From Paenibacillus sp. CF384 (GTDB lineage Bacteria; Bacillota; Bacilli; Paenibacillales; Paenibacillaceae), in NCBI RefSeq assembly GCF_900106745.1, contig NZ_FNNV01000016.1:1-64000 (forward strand): 64,000 nt of DNA, written 5' to 3'. The number at the start of each line of letters is the position of its first letter. Positions within the stretch are counted from its first letter, which is position 1. Below are positions 50,350 through 59,740 of this stretch, in pieces. Below the pieces are notes generated by a model. The model searched no databases, was not told where the DNA came from, and worked only from the letters and a program-made list of their open reading frames with translations. A program made the position numbers and the translations under genes.

Positions 50350-51939
50350 TTAAGTCCTCGAATTAATATTGACGGAGGAGCTCTTGGAATCCCAGCTTAC
50401 GTCCTTTCCAAGTGCTTCCCCAACGAATCGGAGCGGTACATAGGTGGAGTTGTTTGTTACTTTGGGAGCCACGGTCAGCTGCTTGGCTTGACCATTTACT
50501 AAAGCAGTTGTAGATCCAAGAGTCATCTGGATGGACAAGCCGTCCTTTGAACCGGTAATGGTCTGCGATACAGAATCCCAGCTTACGGTTAGACCCAAAC
50601 TCTCGAATAGGGAACGAAAAGGAACCGACACGGTCCCGTTCTCCTTAATTGGAGCTACCGGTAAAGGCAAATATAGGTTATCCACGTATACTTGGATTTG
50701 TTTTTTACCAAAGGCCAGAAGTCCGATATCCATATTGCTTGAATAAATATTGCCATTTCTCCCGACAACAACTTCAGAGATAATATACCAGTAGGAATTT
50801 CTAAGAAACGCGAAAATTTCTTGTCCTTCGCTGTTTAAGCCAAAAATGTTGCCAACTCCCGTGGGGAAATAGACGTTCCCTTTGTCATCGGTCGCGAGAA
50901 TATCAATATATCCGATGCTCTGCCTTTCGGTTTCTCTCTGGACGTACACCCACTTTGAGATTCCAGTATAATCGATTTTTTGAACCAATCCTTTGTCTAC
51001 AATATAATATCCGCCTCTGCCATCCGTTGGAATACCGGAGGATCGGATATCGCTTAAATTGGACTCGCTAGTAATGGCCACTGCACTTCCGTCTGCGGCT
51101 TTTAAGGCATGTAAGCCATCAATTGTCAGCATGTACAGTAGACCCGCGTCCGAAAAAAAGGGGCGAAAGACATTAAAAGCATTCAGGTAGCCTTGAGGTT
51201 TGGAACGCCAACGTTCATTGCCTGCAGCGTCCAATGAAATGATTTCTTTGTTGGCAGAATCGACGTAGATGTTCCCTGCCAGATCAGTATACACGTTGGA
51301 ATGGTGCAAGCTTTCTAAGTATTTGCTCGGATCGGATGTCTGGATTGCTTTATTAATCCAATTGATTTCGCCTTTAGCATTTCGAGAGACAAGTCCTTCT
51401 TCTGTAAAGTAAACGAAGTTTCCAAGCGAGTCGCCAGCAAAATGATAATCGAATCTGCTGTAGATCGTACTTGGCTGGAGCTTCCAAATGACTTTCCCTT
51501 CTGGAGATAGTGCATAAATTGACGTCAAACTTGGCTCTGATAAAGAATCTGAACTATAAGCATAAATAGTTCCGTCTTGTCCTAGCTTTAAATAAATAAC
51601 CGACAGTTCAAAACCCATATCTAAGTGAAGGGTCCATTTTCTTTTGCCATTGGGATAAACGGCATGTACATTGTTATCGGAATCGGTCGTATAAAGGATT
51701 CCGTCCTTGTCTTGAACAAGGCTAAAGAGAAGCGGGTTATCCATTTTCCATTTTGCTTCATAGTAGGCGGAGTTAAGGATTTTGGGCTTCGGTCGTTTCG
51801 GCGGAGTTTCTGTATACTCCCAGTCCAGCTGATGACCTGATGATTCTGATAAATAAATATTTGTAGAGCTAAAACCATGGTTGGGTACGCAAATAAGTGC
51901 AACTATAACAACTAAAAACAAAAGGCCTACTTTTCTCAT
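50350..51939 (-). CDS. Secreted beta-propeller protein with C-terminal stalk domain
   Basis: A 529-residue exported protein. The signal peptide KVGLLFLVVIVALICVPNHGFSS is followed by a PQQ/WD-type propeller (about 50-400), seen as repeats such as DGTIYAYSSDS, GNFVYFTEEGLVSRNAKGEI, GNIYVDSANKEIISLDAAGNERWRS and GNVYFPTGVGNIFGLNSEG. A copper-amine-oxidase-type stalk domain (about 415-527) ends it, with VPFRSLFESLGLTVSWDS and YVPLRFVGEALGKDVSWDS. No enzyme site is visible. It may bind a surface ligand or extend a structure. Single gene on the minus strand between two plus-strand systems. Confidence 0.85.
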   Translation of the reverse strand: MRKVGLLFLVVIVALICVPNHGFSSTNIYLSESSGHQLDWEYTETPPKRPKPKILNSAYYEAKWKMDNPLLFSLVQDKDGILYTTDSDNNVHAVYPNGKRKWTLHLDMGFELSVIYLKLGQDGTIYAYSSDSLSEPSLTSIYALSPEGKVIWKLQPSTIYSRFDYHFAGDSLGNFVYFTEEGLVSRNAKGEINWINKAIQTSDPSKYLESLHHSNVYTDLAGNIYVDSANKEIISLDAAGNERWRSKPQGYLNAFNVFRPFFSDAGLLYMLTIDGLHALKAADGSAVAITSESNLSDIRSSGIPTDGRGGYYIVDKGLVQKIDYTGISKWVYVQRETERQSIGYIDILATDDKGNVYFPTGVGNIFGLNSEGQEIFAFLRNSYWYIISEVVVGRNGNIYSSNMDIGLLAFGKKQIQVYVDNLYLPLPVAPIKENGTVSVPFRSLFESLGLTVSWDSVSQTITGSKDGLSIQMTLGSTTALVNGQAKQLTVAPKVTNNSTYVPLRFVGEALGKDVSWDSKSSSVNINSRT

Positions 51940-52102
51940 ATCAATGACCCCTTCCCCAGTATGGTTTCAATTATAGAAAAAAATGGAGAAATCATACAGA
52001 GGGTAATTTAATGTTTAAAACTGCAAGGGTGATTTTGGCTCCAGCCGCAAAAGCCTATATAATGGAAGAATACGATAACGATACGGGGCAGGTGTGAATG
52101 GT

Positions 52103-52795
52103 ATGCAAGCAAAGATCATGGTCATCGAAGACGAGAAAGCAATCGCGGACGCGATCTCCTATGCCCTGAAGCGCGAAGGCTATGAGGTGGAGGTCATTGA
52201 TCGCGGGGATATCGCTGCGAAGCGTCTTGGCGAGACTCGTCCGGATGCCATCATTCTCGATGTGATGCTGCCCGGTATGGACGGCTACGACGTGCTGAAG
52301 AAGCTGCAGGACAAAGGTGGAATTGGCGTCATCATGCTGACGGCCAAGGAAGACATCGTGAATAAGGTGCTCGGGCTAGAGCTTGGAGCTGACGATTATA
52401 TGACGAAGCCCTTCGACATGCGGGAGCTGCTCGCGCGGCTTAAGTCCCTGCTTAGACGGCTGCAGGAAGCCGGAGAGAAGAAGCCGCGAGAGCTTGAGCT
52501 GGGCGTAGTGAAGGTGAACGTCGCCAGAAGAACGGCAATGGTGGGAGAACGCCAGCTGGAGCTGACGCCTAAGGAATTCGATCTGCTGGCGCTGCTTGCA
52601 GCGAATCCGGACAGGGTGTACGAAAGGGAGCAATTGCTTGACCTGGTGTGGGGGATGGATTATTTCGGAGGTACGCGTACGGTAGACATTCATGTGCAGC
52701 GACTGCGCAAGAAGCTGGGACCTGACTACGGCGATACGATCCAAACCGTACATGGCGTAGGCTACAGGGCGTCCGGAGGGCACCGTGAGAATTAG
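52103..52795 (+). CDS. Response regulator, OmpR/PhoB family
   Basis: A 230-residue regulator. The receiver has VIEDEK, phospho-Asp in AIILDVMLPGMDG and Lys in DDYMTKPFDMRELLARLKSLLRR; the winged helix (about 130-228) includes LTPKEFDLLALLAANPDRVYEREQLLDLVWG and VQTVHGVGYR-like sequence (IQTVHGVGYRA). The ATG at 52103 follows GCAGGTG by 8 bases. It overlaps the kinase gene by 11 bases. Targets are not obvious; the TolB-like lipoprotein gene downstream is one candidate. Confidence 0.95.
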   Translation: MQAKIMVIEDEKAIADAISYALKREGYEVEVIDRGDIAAKRLGETRPDAIILDVMLPGMDGYDVLKKLQDKGGIGVIMLTAKEDIVNKVLGLELGADDYMTKPFDMRELLARLKSLLRRLQEAGEKKPRELELGVVKVNVARRTAMVGERQLELTPKEFDLLALLAANPDRVYEREQLLDLVWGMDYFGGTRTVDIHVQRLRKKLGPDYGDTIQTVHGVGYRASGGHREN

Positions 52796-54248
52796 AATTA
52801 GCATCAAGCTGAAATTCAGCCTGTTCCTCGCCGCTATTTTGCTGCTCACCGTAATCGTGCTCAGTATGCTGGTTCTGCAGGGAATTGAGCGGAATCAGCG
52901 CGTGCAAGTGGAGGGGCTTCTCTCTCAGCAAGCCGATACGGCAAACGTCTATTTCATCCAATCCATTAATGAGCAGTCCAATAAAGTTCCCCAGACCTTC
53001 CTGAAGAACAAAGGTGAAGCGTTCGCCAAGCAGCTGGAGCTGATCAGCGGGCAGCCCGTGGTCCTCTTCGATGGGAGCGGCGCCGTCATGGGGAGGAAGG
53101 CTGCGGCTCCTCCGTCTAGCAGTATTAAGCAGACACTGGCGTATGCGCTGGAGAACAAGACCGCTTATTTGGTGGAAGGGGAGTCCCTGTATTATTTGAC
53201 TCCTCTGCGCGCGGGAGGCGAGCAGGTCGGCGTCGTCCAGTTTTATTATTCCCTCCATGACCATCAAGTCTTCTACGATGAGATTAAGCGATTGTTTATC
53301 TCCATTGGAGCGGGCGTGTTCGTGCTCAGCTTCCTCTTAGCCTACTTGTTCTTTAACTCCTTCGCTCGCAGCATCATTAAGCTGAACGTTACGGTAAGCC
53401 GTATTCGGGAGGGACAGTTCGCAGTGCCGGATATGAAGCGCTGGGACGAGCTCGGGGAACTCGGCGCGGGCATTGCCGCCATGAGCGAACGGCTCATGGC
53501 CACGATGCGGGACAAGGACGAGGAGCGGGAGAAGCTGGCGCTTGCGGTTCGCAAGTTATCGGAGCTGGATCGGCAGCAGAAGGAGTTCATCGGCAATGTC
53601 ACGCATGAGTTCAAGACGCCGCTGACTTCCATTAAAGCCTACCTCGATCTGCTCGACATGTATCCGGGTGACGAGGAATTGCTGACTACGGCCAAAACCC
53701 ATATCGCCGGAGAGACGCAGCGGCTCTACGAAATGGTGGAGAAGGTGCTGCAATTGTCCGCGCTGGAGAAATACGATTTTGAATATAACAAGGAAAGCCT
53801 CGAGATTCGGAGTACGATTGAAACAGTGCTGGACTTCCTCAAAGGCAAAATGGAGAAGTTCGGCCTTACGCTTGAGACGGATTTGCACGAAGCTTATATG
53901 GAAGCCGATAAGGATTACATGAATATCGTGCTTGGGAATCTGCTGGACAATGCCATCAAATACAACAGGACAGACGGTCGTATCCGCGTAAGCAACGTCG
54001 TCAGAGGTAATGAGATCGTCATCGAAATAGCCGATACGGGAATTGGTATTCCGGCAGAAGTCGCGGGTAAGATCTTTGAAGCGTTCTATACGGTGGATCG
54101 GAACAGATCCAGGGAGCATGGGGGTGCTGGACTTGGGCTGTCCATCGCGAAGCGGTATGCCGAGTCGCAGGGAGGCCGCATCTCCATCGTGAAGTCGGAT
54201 GGCAACGGCACGACGTTCCAACTGACGTTCCCGACGCAATCCCGATAA
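52785..54248 (+). CDS. Sensor histidine kinase
   Basis: A 487-residue kinase: first membrane helix at about 10-30, extracytoplasmic domain of about 130 residues, second helix near 165-190, HAMP (about 190-240: SRIREGQFAVPDMKRWDELGELGAGIAAM), HisKA with FIGNVTHEFKTPLTSIKAYLDL, and an ATPase domain with LLDNAIKYN, DTGIGIP and GGAGLGLSIAKRYAESQGG. Start is GTG at 52785, inside the regulator gene, which couples the two. Confidence 0.94.
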   Translation: MRIRISIKLKFSLFLAAILLLTVIVLSMLVLQGIERNQRVQVEGLLSQQADTANVYFIQSINEQSNKVPQTFLKNKGEAFAKQLELISGQPVVLFDGSGAVMGRKAAAPPSSSIKQTLAYALENKTAYLVEGESLYYLTPLRAGGEQVGVVQFYYSLHDHQVFYDEIKRLFISIGAGVFVLSFLLAYLFFNSFARSIIKLNVTVSRIREGQFAVPDMKRWDELGELGAGIAAMSERLMATMRDKDEEREKLALAVRKLSELDRQQKEFIGNVTHEFKTPLTSIKAYLDLLDMYPGDEELLTTAKTHIAGETQRLYEMVEKVLQLSALEKYDFEYNKESLEIRSTIETVLDFLKGKMEKFGLTLETDLHEAYMEADKDYMNIVLGNLLDNAIKYNRTDGRIRVSNVVRGNEIVIEIADTGIGIPAEVAGKIFEAFYTVDRNRSREHGGAGLGLSIAKRYAESQGGRISIVKSDGNGTTFQLTFPTQSR

Positions 54249-54328
54249 GATTGTTTACAATTTGGAAACAACCCTTCGTTCTTTTGCAACATTCGGTTGG
54301 TATTGTATGCATTAAGGAGGCGATCACA

Positions 54329-55453
54329 TTGATCCATACAAGAAAATTAGCCATTATCGCATGCGTTCCCGCATTGCTGCTTACCCTCACCGCTTGCAGC
54401 GGAAATAACGAAGGGAATCGTCAAGTCATCAAGGAGCCGGGGAAAACCATTACCGTCATTGATAAAGGAAACGAGAAACCGACGGCTGGACCGGCCATTA
54501 CATTAGGCGACATCAAGATGTACGGGAAGACGGAAGTATTCGGCTGGCTGGACGAGGATACAGTCATTGTATCCAAGGAGAATGATTCTTTAGCGAAAAT
54601 GAAGCTGGAGGAGCTGGCGGATTCCTACCCGCGCAGCCTGTACCGAGTCAATCTGAAGACAGGGGACTTCGTACCGCTGAAAGAACAGGAGAACGTGTTC
54701 TTGGGGGGCGCAAGCTTGTCGCCGGACAAGAAACATCTGATCTACCAGGCGTACACGCTCGGCGATCCTGCGTTTTATGTCATGAATCTGGAAACGCTGA
54801 AGTCGGTTGGTTTGGCCGGTGATCCGATCGGTGGAGCCATGAGCGCTGGATGGACGGATGATGGCAGCATCATCGGAGCTTCTTATGCTGGCGGAGCTTA
54901 CACGGCAACCGCGGAAGGTGATATCGCCGCACTTAAGGAATTGGACAAAGGCGCACTGATTATCGTAGCCAAGCTCGGCAACAGCATCTATTACAACTCC
55001 AATGCGGATGAAGCGCTGAAGGTGCTCCATCTGGATACCAAGGAGACCAAGGATATGGGACTTGGTTCCGTAGGCAGCGTCATTCCTTCGCCCGACGGCA
55101 AGCAGCTGCTGGTGAAGCAATACGACGGCTCTAAAGTGAAGCTTGTCCTGTGTGATCTGGACGGAGGGAACGCTAAGACAATCGCGGAAGGCGCGGAAAT
55201 TGGTGCAATCTCTTGGTCAGCGGATCAGCGGCTGATCGCGTACAGCATGCAAGGCGAGGCAAGCGGAGCGACGGTCAAAGGCCTCTACGTCCACGACCTT
55301 CTGTCCGATGAAGCGACCCGTGTCGTAGTCGACGTCGAGAATGCCGTGAGTTCCTCTTGGAGCCCTTCGGGCAACAAGCTGTCCTACTCCGTATGGAACG
55401 GCAGCAGCTACGATAGCGGAATTGTCGAGATTCATTCTGCTTTACAGCAGTAA
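54329..55453 (+). CDS. TolB-like beta-propeller lipoprotein
   Basis: A 374-residue exported lipoprotein with lipobox LTAC (Cys near residue 22 of the TTG start). The mature part is a six- or seven-bladed propeller with WD40-like/TolB repeats: SPDKKHLIYQAYTLGDPAFYVMNLET, SPDGKQLLVKQYDGSKVKLVLCDLDGGN, SWSADQRLIAYSM and SWSPSGNKLSYSVWNG. TTG at 54329 follows a strong AAGGAGG; upstream codons are not needed. It follows the two-component genes by 80 bases and may be an accessory sensor or target. Terminator follows. Confidence 0.85.
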   Translation: MIHTRKLAIIACVPALLLTLTACSGNNEGNRQVIKEPGKTITVIDKGNEKPTAGPAITLGDIKMYGKTEVFGWLDEDTVIVSKENDSLAKMKLEELADSYPRSLYRVNLKTGDFVPLKEQENVFLGGASLSPDKKHLIYQAYTLGDPAFYVMNLETLKSVGLAGDPIGGAMSAGWTDDGSIIGASYAGGAYTATAEGDIAALKELDKGALIIVAKLGNSIYYNSNADEALKVLHLDTKETKDMGLGSVGSVIPSPDGKQLLVKQYDGSKVKLVLCDLDGGNAKTIAEGAEIGAISWSADQRLIAYSMQGEASGATVKGLYVHDLLSDEATRVVVDVENAVSSSWSPSGNKLSYSVWNGSSYDSGIVEIHSALQQ

Positions 55454-55471
55454 TATAACCGCGGGTACGAT

Positions 55472-55514
55472 AAAGACCAGAACGCCTTAGTTAGGCGTTC
55501 TGGTCTTTTTTTTT
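55472..55514 (+). terminator. Strong intrinsic terminator
   Basis: AAAGACCAGAACGCCT and AGGCGTTCTGGTCTTT form a perfect 16-bp stem with a short loop and nine T. Confidence 0.93.
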
Positions 55515-55649
55515 GAGCATCTATTAGTTGTGGCTCATGACGGACACGATCTCGTCGAGCAGCCTGCTGTCGTTTCATCGGTGGATTCGCTCAGTACAGT
55601 ACGAAAACCTGCAATTGATACAAAGCTTCGAACATTCTGTGAACGTCCA

Positions 55650-55700
55650 TTGACAGGTCTTCCGAACCACCTTACAATACTAATAATGATAATCGTTATC
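55650..55700 (+). promoter_or_regulatory. Promoter with Fur box, second iron-uptake operon
   Basis: TTGACA (55650-55655), 17-bp spacer, TACAAT (55673-55678). A Fur box at 55682-55700 (AATAATGATAATCGTTATC) matches the consensus at 17 of 19 positions, right at the transcription start. Confidence 0.88.
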
Positions 55701-55733
55701 AATTATTATAAAAAAGAGGATGGGGTTGTACCA

Positions 55734-56840
55734 ATGAAGTCCAAACGTAAATTTGTAGTGTCTACTCTTCTCGCATCACTTACGCTTATGCTCGCTCTGA
55801 CAGGCTGTGGCAGCAACAACAATACCAACAGCAATGCAGCGAATACCACGAATTCCGGGGCAACGAACTCGAACGTCGCGGCTAATGCGCCGGCTTCGAA
55901 TGAGACTGCTTCTGAGGAAGCAACGCAACAATATCCAATCACGATTAAGCACGCATTCGGTGAGACGGTACTAGAGAAGAAGCCTGAACGGATTGCTACA
56001 ATTTCGTGGGCGAACCAAGACGTTGCTCTGGCACTCGGCGTTGTACCTGTCGGATTCTCGGCGGCGAACTACGGCGTTACGGACGGCAGCGGCTTGTTGC
56101 CTTGGACGAAGAAGAAGCTCGACGAGCTTGGTTCAACATCCCCTAACATTTATCAAGATACAGACGGTCTAGACTTCGAAGCAATCTCGGATTCGAAGCC
56201 TGATGTCATTCTGGCAGCTTATTCCGGTCTTACGAAGGAAGACTACGAAACATTGAGCAAGATCGCTCCGGTAGTTGCTTATCAGAAGAGCCCTTGGGTT
56301 ACGAGCTGGCAAGAGATGATCAAGTTCGATTCGATGGGTATGGGTATGGAAGCAGAAGGCGAGCAGCTCATTAAGGATACAGAAAATGTTATTAAAGAGA
56401 AGGCAAGCGCTTATCCGGACCTTCAAGGCAAGAATGCTCTCTTCGCATTCTTTTACCCGGACGACATGTCGAAAGTTTCTATTTATGCGCCTGGAGATCC
56501 TCGCGGCGACTTCTTAGTTGAGCTCGGCATGAAATACTCGGAATCCGTGCTTAGCAAAGTGTCCAAGGATAGCTTCTATTTCGAACTTAGCGCCGAGAAC
56601 GCGGATATCCTTAACGATACCGATATTATTGTTACTTACGGGGACGAAGCTTTGCTGAAGAAGCTTCAAGCTGATCCGCTGCTTGGCAAGATTCCGGCAA
56701 TCGCTAAAGGCTCCATGGTTCTGATCAAGGACAACACGCCGCTTGCAGCTGCTGGCAACCCGAATCCGCTGTCCATCTCTTATACGCTTGACGAGTACTT
56801 GAAACTGATCGATGCGGCTGCTAAGAAGGCAAATGGTTAA
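55734..56840 (+). CDS. Iron-siderophore ABC transporter substrate-binding lipoprotein
   Basis: A 368-residue lipoprotein with lipobox LTGC (Cys near residue 23) and an Asn/Thr/Ala-rich linker. The mature part is a class III binding protein: ITIKHAFGETVLEKKPERIATISWANQDVALALGVVPVGF, KPDVILAAYSGLTKEDYETLSKIAPVVAY and SISYTLDEYLKLIDAAA, the pattern of FepB/FatB-type proteins for catecholate siderophores in Actinobacteria and Firmicutes. The ATG at 55734 follows AGAGGATGGGG. Its stop overlaps the start of the first permease. Confidence 0.95.
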   Translation: MKSKRKFVVSTLLASLTLMLALTGCGSNNNTNSNAANTTNSGATNSNVAANAPASNETASEEATQQYPITIKHAFGETVLEKKPERIATISWANQDVALALGVVPVGFSAANYGVTDGSGLLPWTKKKLDELGSTSPNIYQDTDGLDFEAISDSKPDVILAAYSGLTKEDYETLSKIAPVVAYQKSPWVTSWQEMIKFDSMGMGMEAEGEQLIKDTENVIKEKASAYPDLQGKNALFAFFYPDDMSKVSIYAPGDPRGDFLVELGMKYSESVLSKVSKDSFYFELSAENADILNDTDIIVTYGDEALLKKLQADPLLGKIPAIAKGSMVLIKDNTPLAAAGNPNPLSISYTLDEYLKLIDAAAKKANG

Positions 56841-57873
56841 TTTAGTCTCCCCCGTATCTAAGCCGCTAAAGTCGTCTGTGCCCAAGCACTTCGCGATCGT
56901 CTTGATTATCGGCTTGGCCGTGCTCGGTGCCTGCATCTTGGCATCTCTGGCGTTCGGCTCTCGGGTCCTAGGCATGAAGGAAATGGTAGACGGGTTGTTC
57001 AATACTGGCACCGATTCATTCGGTGCCAGTATTATGCACCAGCGCGTCGCGCGAACGGTGTTCAGTCTCTGCTGCGGCGGGGCGCTCGGCATCGCAGGTT
57101 CTCTCATGCAGGCGGTCACACGCAATCCGATTGCCGATCCGAGCGTGCTCGGGGTCAATACCGGTGCGGCATTGTTCGTCGTTTGCGGAATCGCGTTCTT
57201 CCATATTAGTACGGCTAACCAATATATTGGGCTGGCTTGCGCAGGAGCGGCGATTACCGCGGTGTTCGTGTTCGGCATCGGTTCATTGGGACGTGGCGGA
57301 CCTACGCCTATCAAGCTCGTGTTAGCAGGTGCGGCTACAAGTGCCGCACTTTCTTCGCTTATCAGCGCCATCATGATTCCGCGCGCCGAAGTCATGGACC
57401 GGTTTCGTTTCTGGCAGATGGGCAGCGTCGGCTCGGCGAATTGGCATGATATCACGACGTTCCTACCTTTTCTCATTGTTGGCATGCTAATTGCAATCGC
57501 ATCGGCTGCCGCTCTCAATGCGCTCGCGCTTGGCGATGAGGCAGCTAGTGGACTAGGTGTGCGAACCGGAATCTTGCGACTCGTTGCGTCGATAGCTGGC
57601 GTCTTGCTATGCGGTACCGTCACTGCGCTTGCCGGTCCGATCGGTTTCATTGGACTGCTGGCGACCCACGTCATCCGTCTGTTAATCGGACCTGATCAAC
57701 GTTATCTTATTCCGATGTCGGCTTTGGCCGGCGCGGTTATCTTAACCATATCTGACGTCATCGGCAGAGTCCTCGGAAGCCCCGGGGAGCTGGAGGTCGG
57801 CATGGTCACCGCATTCGTCGGTGCCCCGATCCTCATCCTGTTGGCGATTAGATCGAAAGTGCGATCCTTATGA
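56833..57873 (+). CDS. Iron-siderophore ABC transporter permease 1 (FecCD family)
   Basis: A 346-residue permease with about ten membrane helices. RVARTVFSLCCGGALGIAGSLMQAVTRNPIADPSVLGVNTGAALFVV and LAGPIGFIGLLATHVIRLLIGPDQRY are family signatures. The ATG at 56833 follows AGAAGG and overlaps the last 8 bases of the lipoprotein gene. It pairs with the next permease as a heterodimer (FepD/FepG-like arrangement). Confidence 0.95.
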   Translation: MVNLVSPVSKPLKSSVPKHFAIVLIIGLAVLGACILASLAFGSRVLGMKEMVDGLFNTGTDSFGASIMHQRVARTVFSLCCGGALGIAGSLMQAVTRNPIADPSVLGVNTGAALFVVCGIAFFHISTANQYIGLACAGAAITAVFVFGIGSLGRGGPTPIKLVLAGAATSAALSSLISAIMIPRAEVMDRFRFWQMGSVGSANWHDITTFLPFLIVGMLIAIASAAALNALALGDEAASGLGVRTGILRLVASIAGVLLCGTVTALAGPIGFIGLLATHVIRLLIGPDQRYLIPMSALAGAVILTISDVIGRVLGSPGELEVGMVTAFVGAPILILLAIRSKVRSL

Positions 57874-58904
57874 TGAATACGTCGACGATTAACCTCATTA
57901 TGACGGGCAGGCGTCTAAGGCGCCGCCGCTTTGTCCTGATTACTTCCCTGCTCGGAGGCATTTCCTTCCTGCTTTGCTTCGCGATGCTTTATTTCGGCAA
58001 TACGATCTATCCGGTCAAAGATATCGTGCGGGTTCTGCTGGGAGGAGAGGTCAAAGGATTGACCTTCACCATGGAGACGATCCGGTTGCCGCGCATGCTG
58101 GCGGGACTGTTAGCAGGATTTGCTTTCGGATTAGCGGGCAATACGTTTCAGACGATGCTCCGGAATCCGCTTGCGAATCCGGACGTACTGGGCATTACGT
58201 CAAGTTCCAGCGTCGCAGCCGTCTTCTGTATCATCTACCTTCATACGAGCGAAGCGGTAGTCTCCATTTCGGCGTTCCTGGCAGGCTTAGCTTCGGTGAT
58301 GCTGCTCTATCTGTTGTCCCGTCGGAAAGTCTTCTCCATCGGGCGGCTTGTTCTGATCGGTATCGGTCTGGATGCCATGTTCGGATCTGTCATTACCTAC
58401 CTGTTGAAGATTAGCTCAACATACGACGTTCCTGCAGCATTCCGCTGGCTAAGCGGAAGCCTTAACGGCACGCAATTGGATGATCTCCCGCCGCTTGCGA
58501 TTACCGTATTGGTGTGCACCCCAATTATCATGCTATTGGGCAAGCGCCTTAGTCTGCTCGAGCTTGGCGAACAATCGGCTTCTTCCCTTGGGATTCACAC
58601 GGACAGAACCCGCATTCTGCTAGTCTTAAGCGCTGTTTGCTTAATTGCCATAGCGACCGCGACAACAGGTCCCATTGCTTTCGTAGCTTTTCTGGCGGGC
58701 CCGATCGCGAAGCGATTGGTCGGCGTCGGCTACTCGACCGTTATTCCTGCCGGTCTGGTCGGCGTTATCTTGGTTCTAGGGGCTGATCTGATCGGCCAGT
58801 ATGCGTTCGAGACCCGGTTTCCCGTGGGCGTCATCACCGGTATTCTCGGAGCGCCGTATCTGATCTACCTGCTTATCCGAATGAACCGAAAGGGGGATTT
58901 CTAA
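57870..58904 (+). CDS. Iron-siderophore ABC transporter permease 2 (FecCD family)
   Basis: A 344-residue permease with about ten membrane helices, the FepG-like partner. TIRLPRMLAGLLAGFAFGLAGNTFQTMLRNPLANPDVLGITSSSS and TGPIAFVAFLAGPIAKRLVG are family signatures. The N-terminus is very basic (TGRRLRRRRF). Start overlaps the previous stop in ATGA, so translation is coupled. Confidence 0.95.
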   Translation: MMNTSTINLIMTGRRLRRRRFVLITSLLGGISFLLCFAMLYFGNTIYPVKDIVRVLLGGEVKGLTFTMETIRLPRMLAGLLAGFAFGLAGNTFQTMLRNPLANPDVLGITSSSSVAAVFCIIYLHTSEAVVSISAFLAGLASVMLLYLLSRRKVFSIGRLVLIGIGLDAMFGSVITYLLKISSTYDVPAAFRWLSGSLNGTQLDDLPPLAITVLVCTPIIMLLGKRLSLLELGEQSASSLGIHTDRTRILLVLSAVCLIAIATATTGPIAFVAFLAGPIAKRLVGVGYSTVIPAGLVGVILVLGADLIGQYAFETRFPVGVITGILGAPYLIYLLIRMNRKGDF

Positions 58905-58906
58905 TC

Positions 58907-59740
58907 ATGAAACCCAGCCATCAGTTCCAAGCTGAACAAACCGTTGCGGGTTATGACAACAAAACGATTCTCCATGGTGTGAGCTTATCCGTTCCGAGCA
59001 ACAAGATCAGCGTCATTATCGGAGCCAATGCATGCGGAAAGTCCACGCTGCTGAAAACCATGGCGAAGCTGATTAAACCGGAATCCGGCCAAATCACGCT
59101 GGACGGCAAGGCGCTCCACGAGTTCTCCCCCAAGCCGCTCGCTCGGATCCTCGGCATATTGCCGCAGTCTCCGATCGTGCCGGAAGGGATTACGGTCGCG
59201 GACTTGGTTGGCCGAGGGCGTTTCCCGCATCAGAGCTGGCTCGGCGGATGGACGAAGAAGGATTACGAGGCCGTCGCCGAAGCGATGGACATTATGAAGA
59301 TCACAGATCTGGGAGACCGGAATATCGATGAGCTGTCCGGCGGCCAGAGGCAGCGCGTCTGGATTGCCATGGCACTGGCGCAGCAGACGGACATTCTGTT
59401 CCTCGATGAGCCGACGACCTTCTTGGATATTACCTATCAGGTCGAGATATTGGATTTGTTGACCGATCTCAACCGCAAGCACGGCACGACAATCGTCATG
59501 GTGCTTCACGACATTAACTTGTCCGCCCGTTATGCTGACTATATCTTCGCTCTTCGCGAAGGCAAGCTGGTGGCGGAAGGCAAGCCGTCTGAGGTCATTA
59601 CGGCCGGCTTGATCCAAGAAGTCTTCGACCTTGACTGCGCGGTCATTCGCGACCCTGTGTCGGATTCCCCGATGGTCGTGCCGATTGGCCGCCATCATGC
59701 GCGAAGCTTAAAGCTTATTCACGCTGAGGGGAAACGATGA
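58907..59740 (+). CDS. Iron-siderophore ABC transporter ATP-binding protein
   Basis: A 277-residue ATPase of the FepC/FecE type. Walker A GANACGKST, signature LSGGQRQRV, Walker B ILFLDEPTTFLD and switch His in MVLHDINLSARYAD are intact. It starts 2 bases after permease 2 by the ATG at 58907 with AAAGGGGG, and its stop overlaps the start of the esterase gene. Confidence 0.96.
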   Translation: MKPSHQFQAEQTVAGYDNKTILHGVSLSVPSNKISVIIGANACGKSTLLKTMAKLIKPESGQITLDGKALHEFSPKPLARILGILPQSPIVPEGITVADLVGRGRFPHQSWLGGWTKKDYEAVAEAMDIMKITDLGDRNIDELSGGQRQRVWIAMALAQQTDILFLDEPTTFLDITYQVEILDLLTDLNRKHGTTIVMVLHDINLSARYADYIFALREGKLVAEGKPSEVITAGLIQEVFDLDCAVIRDPVSDSPMVVPIGRHHARSLKLIHAEGKR

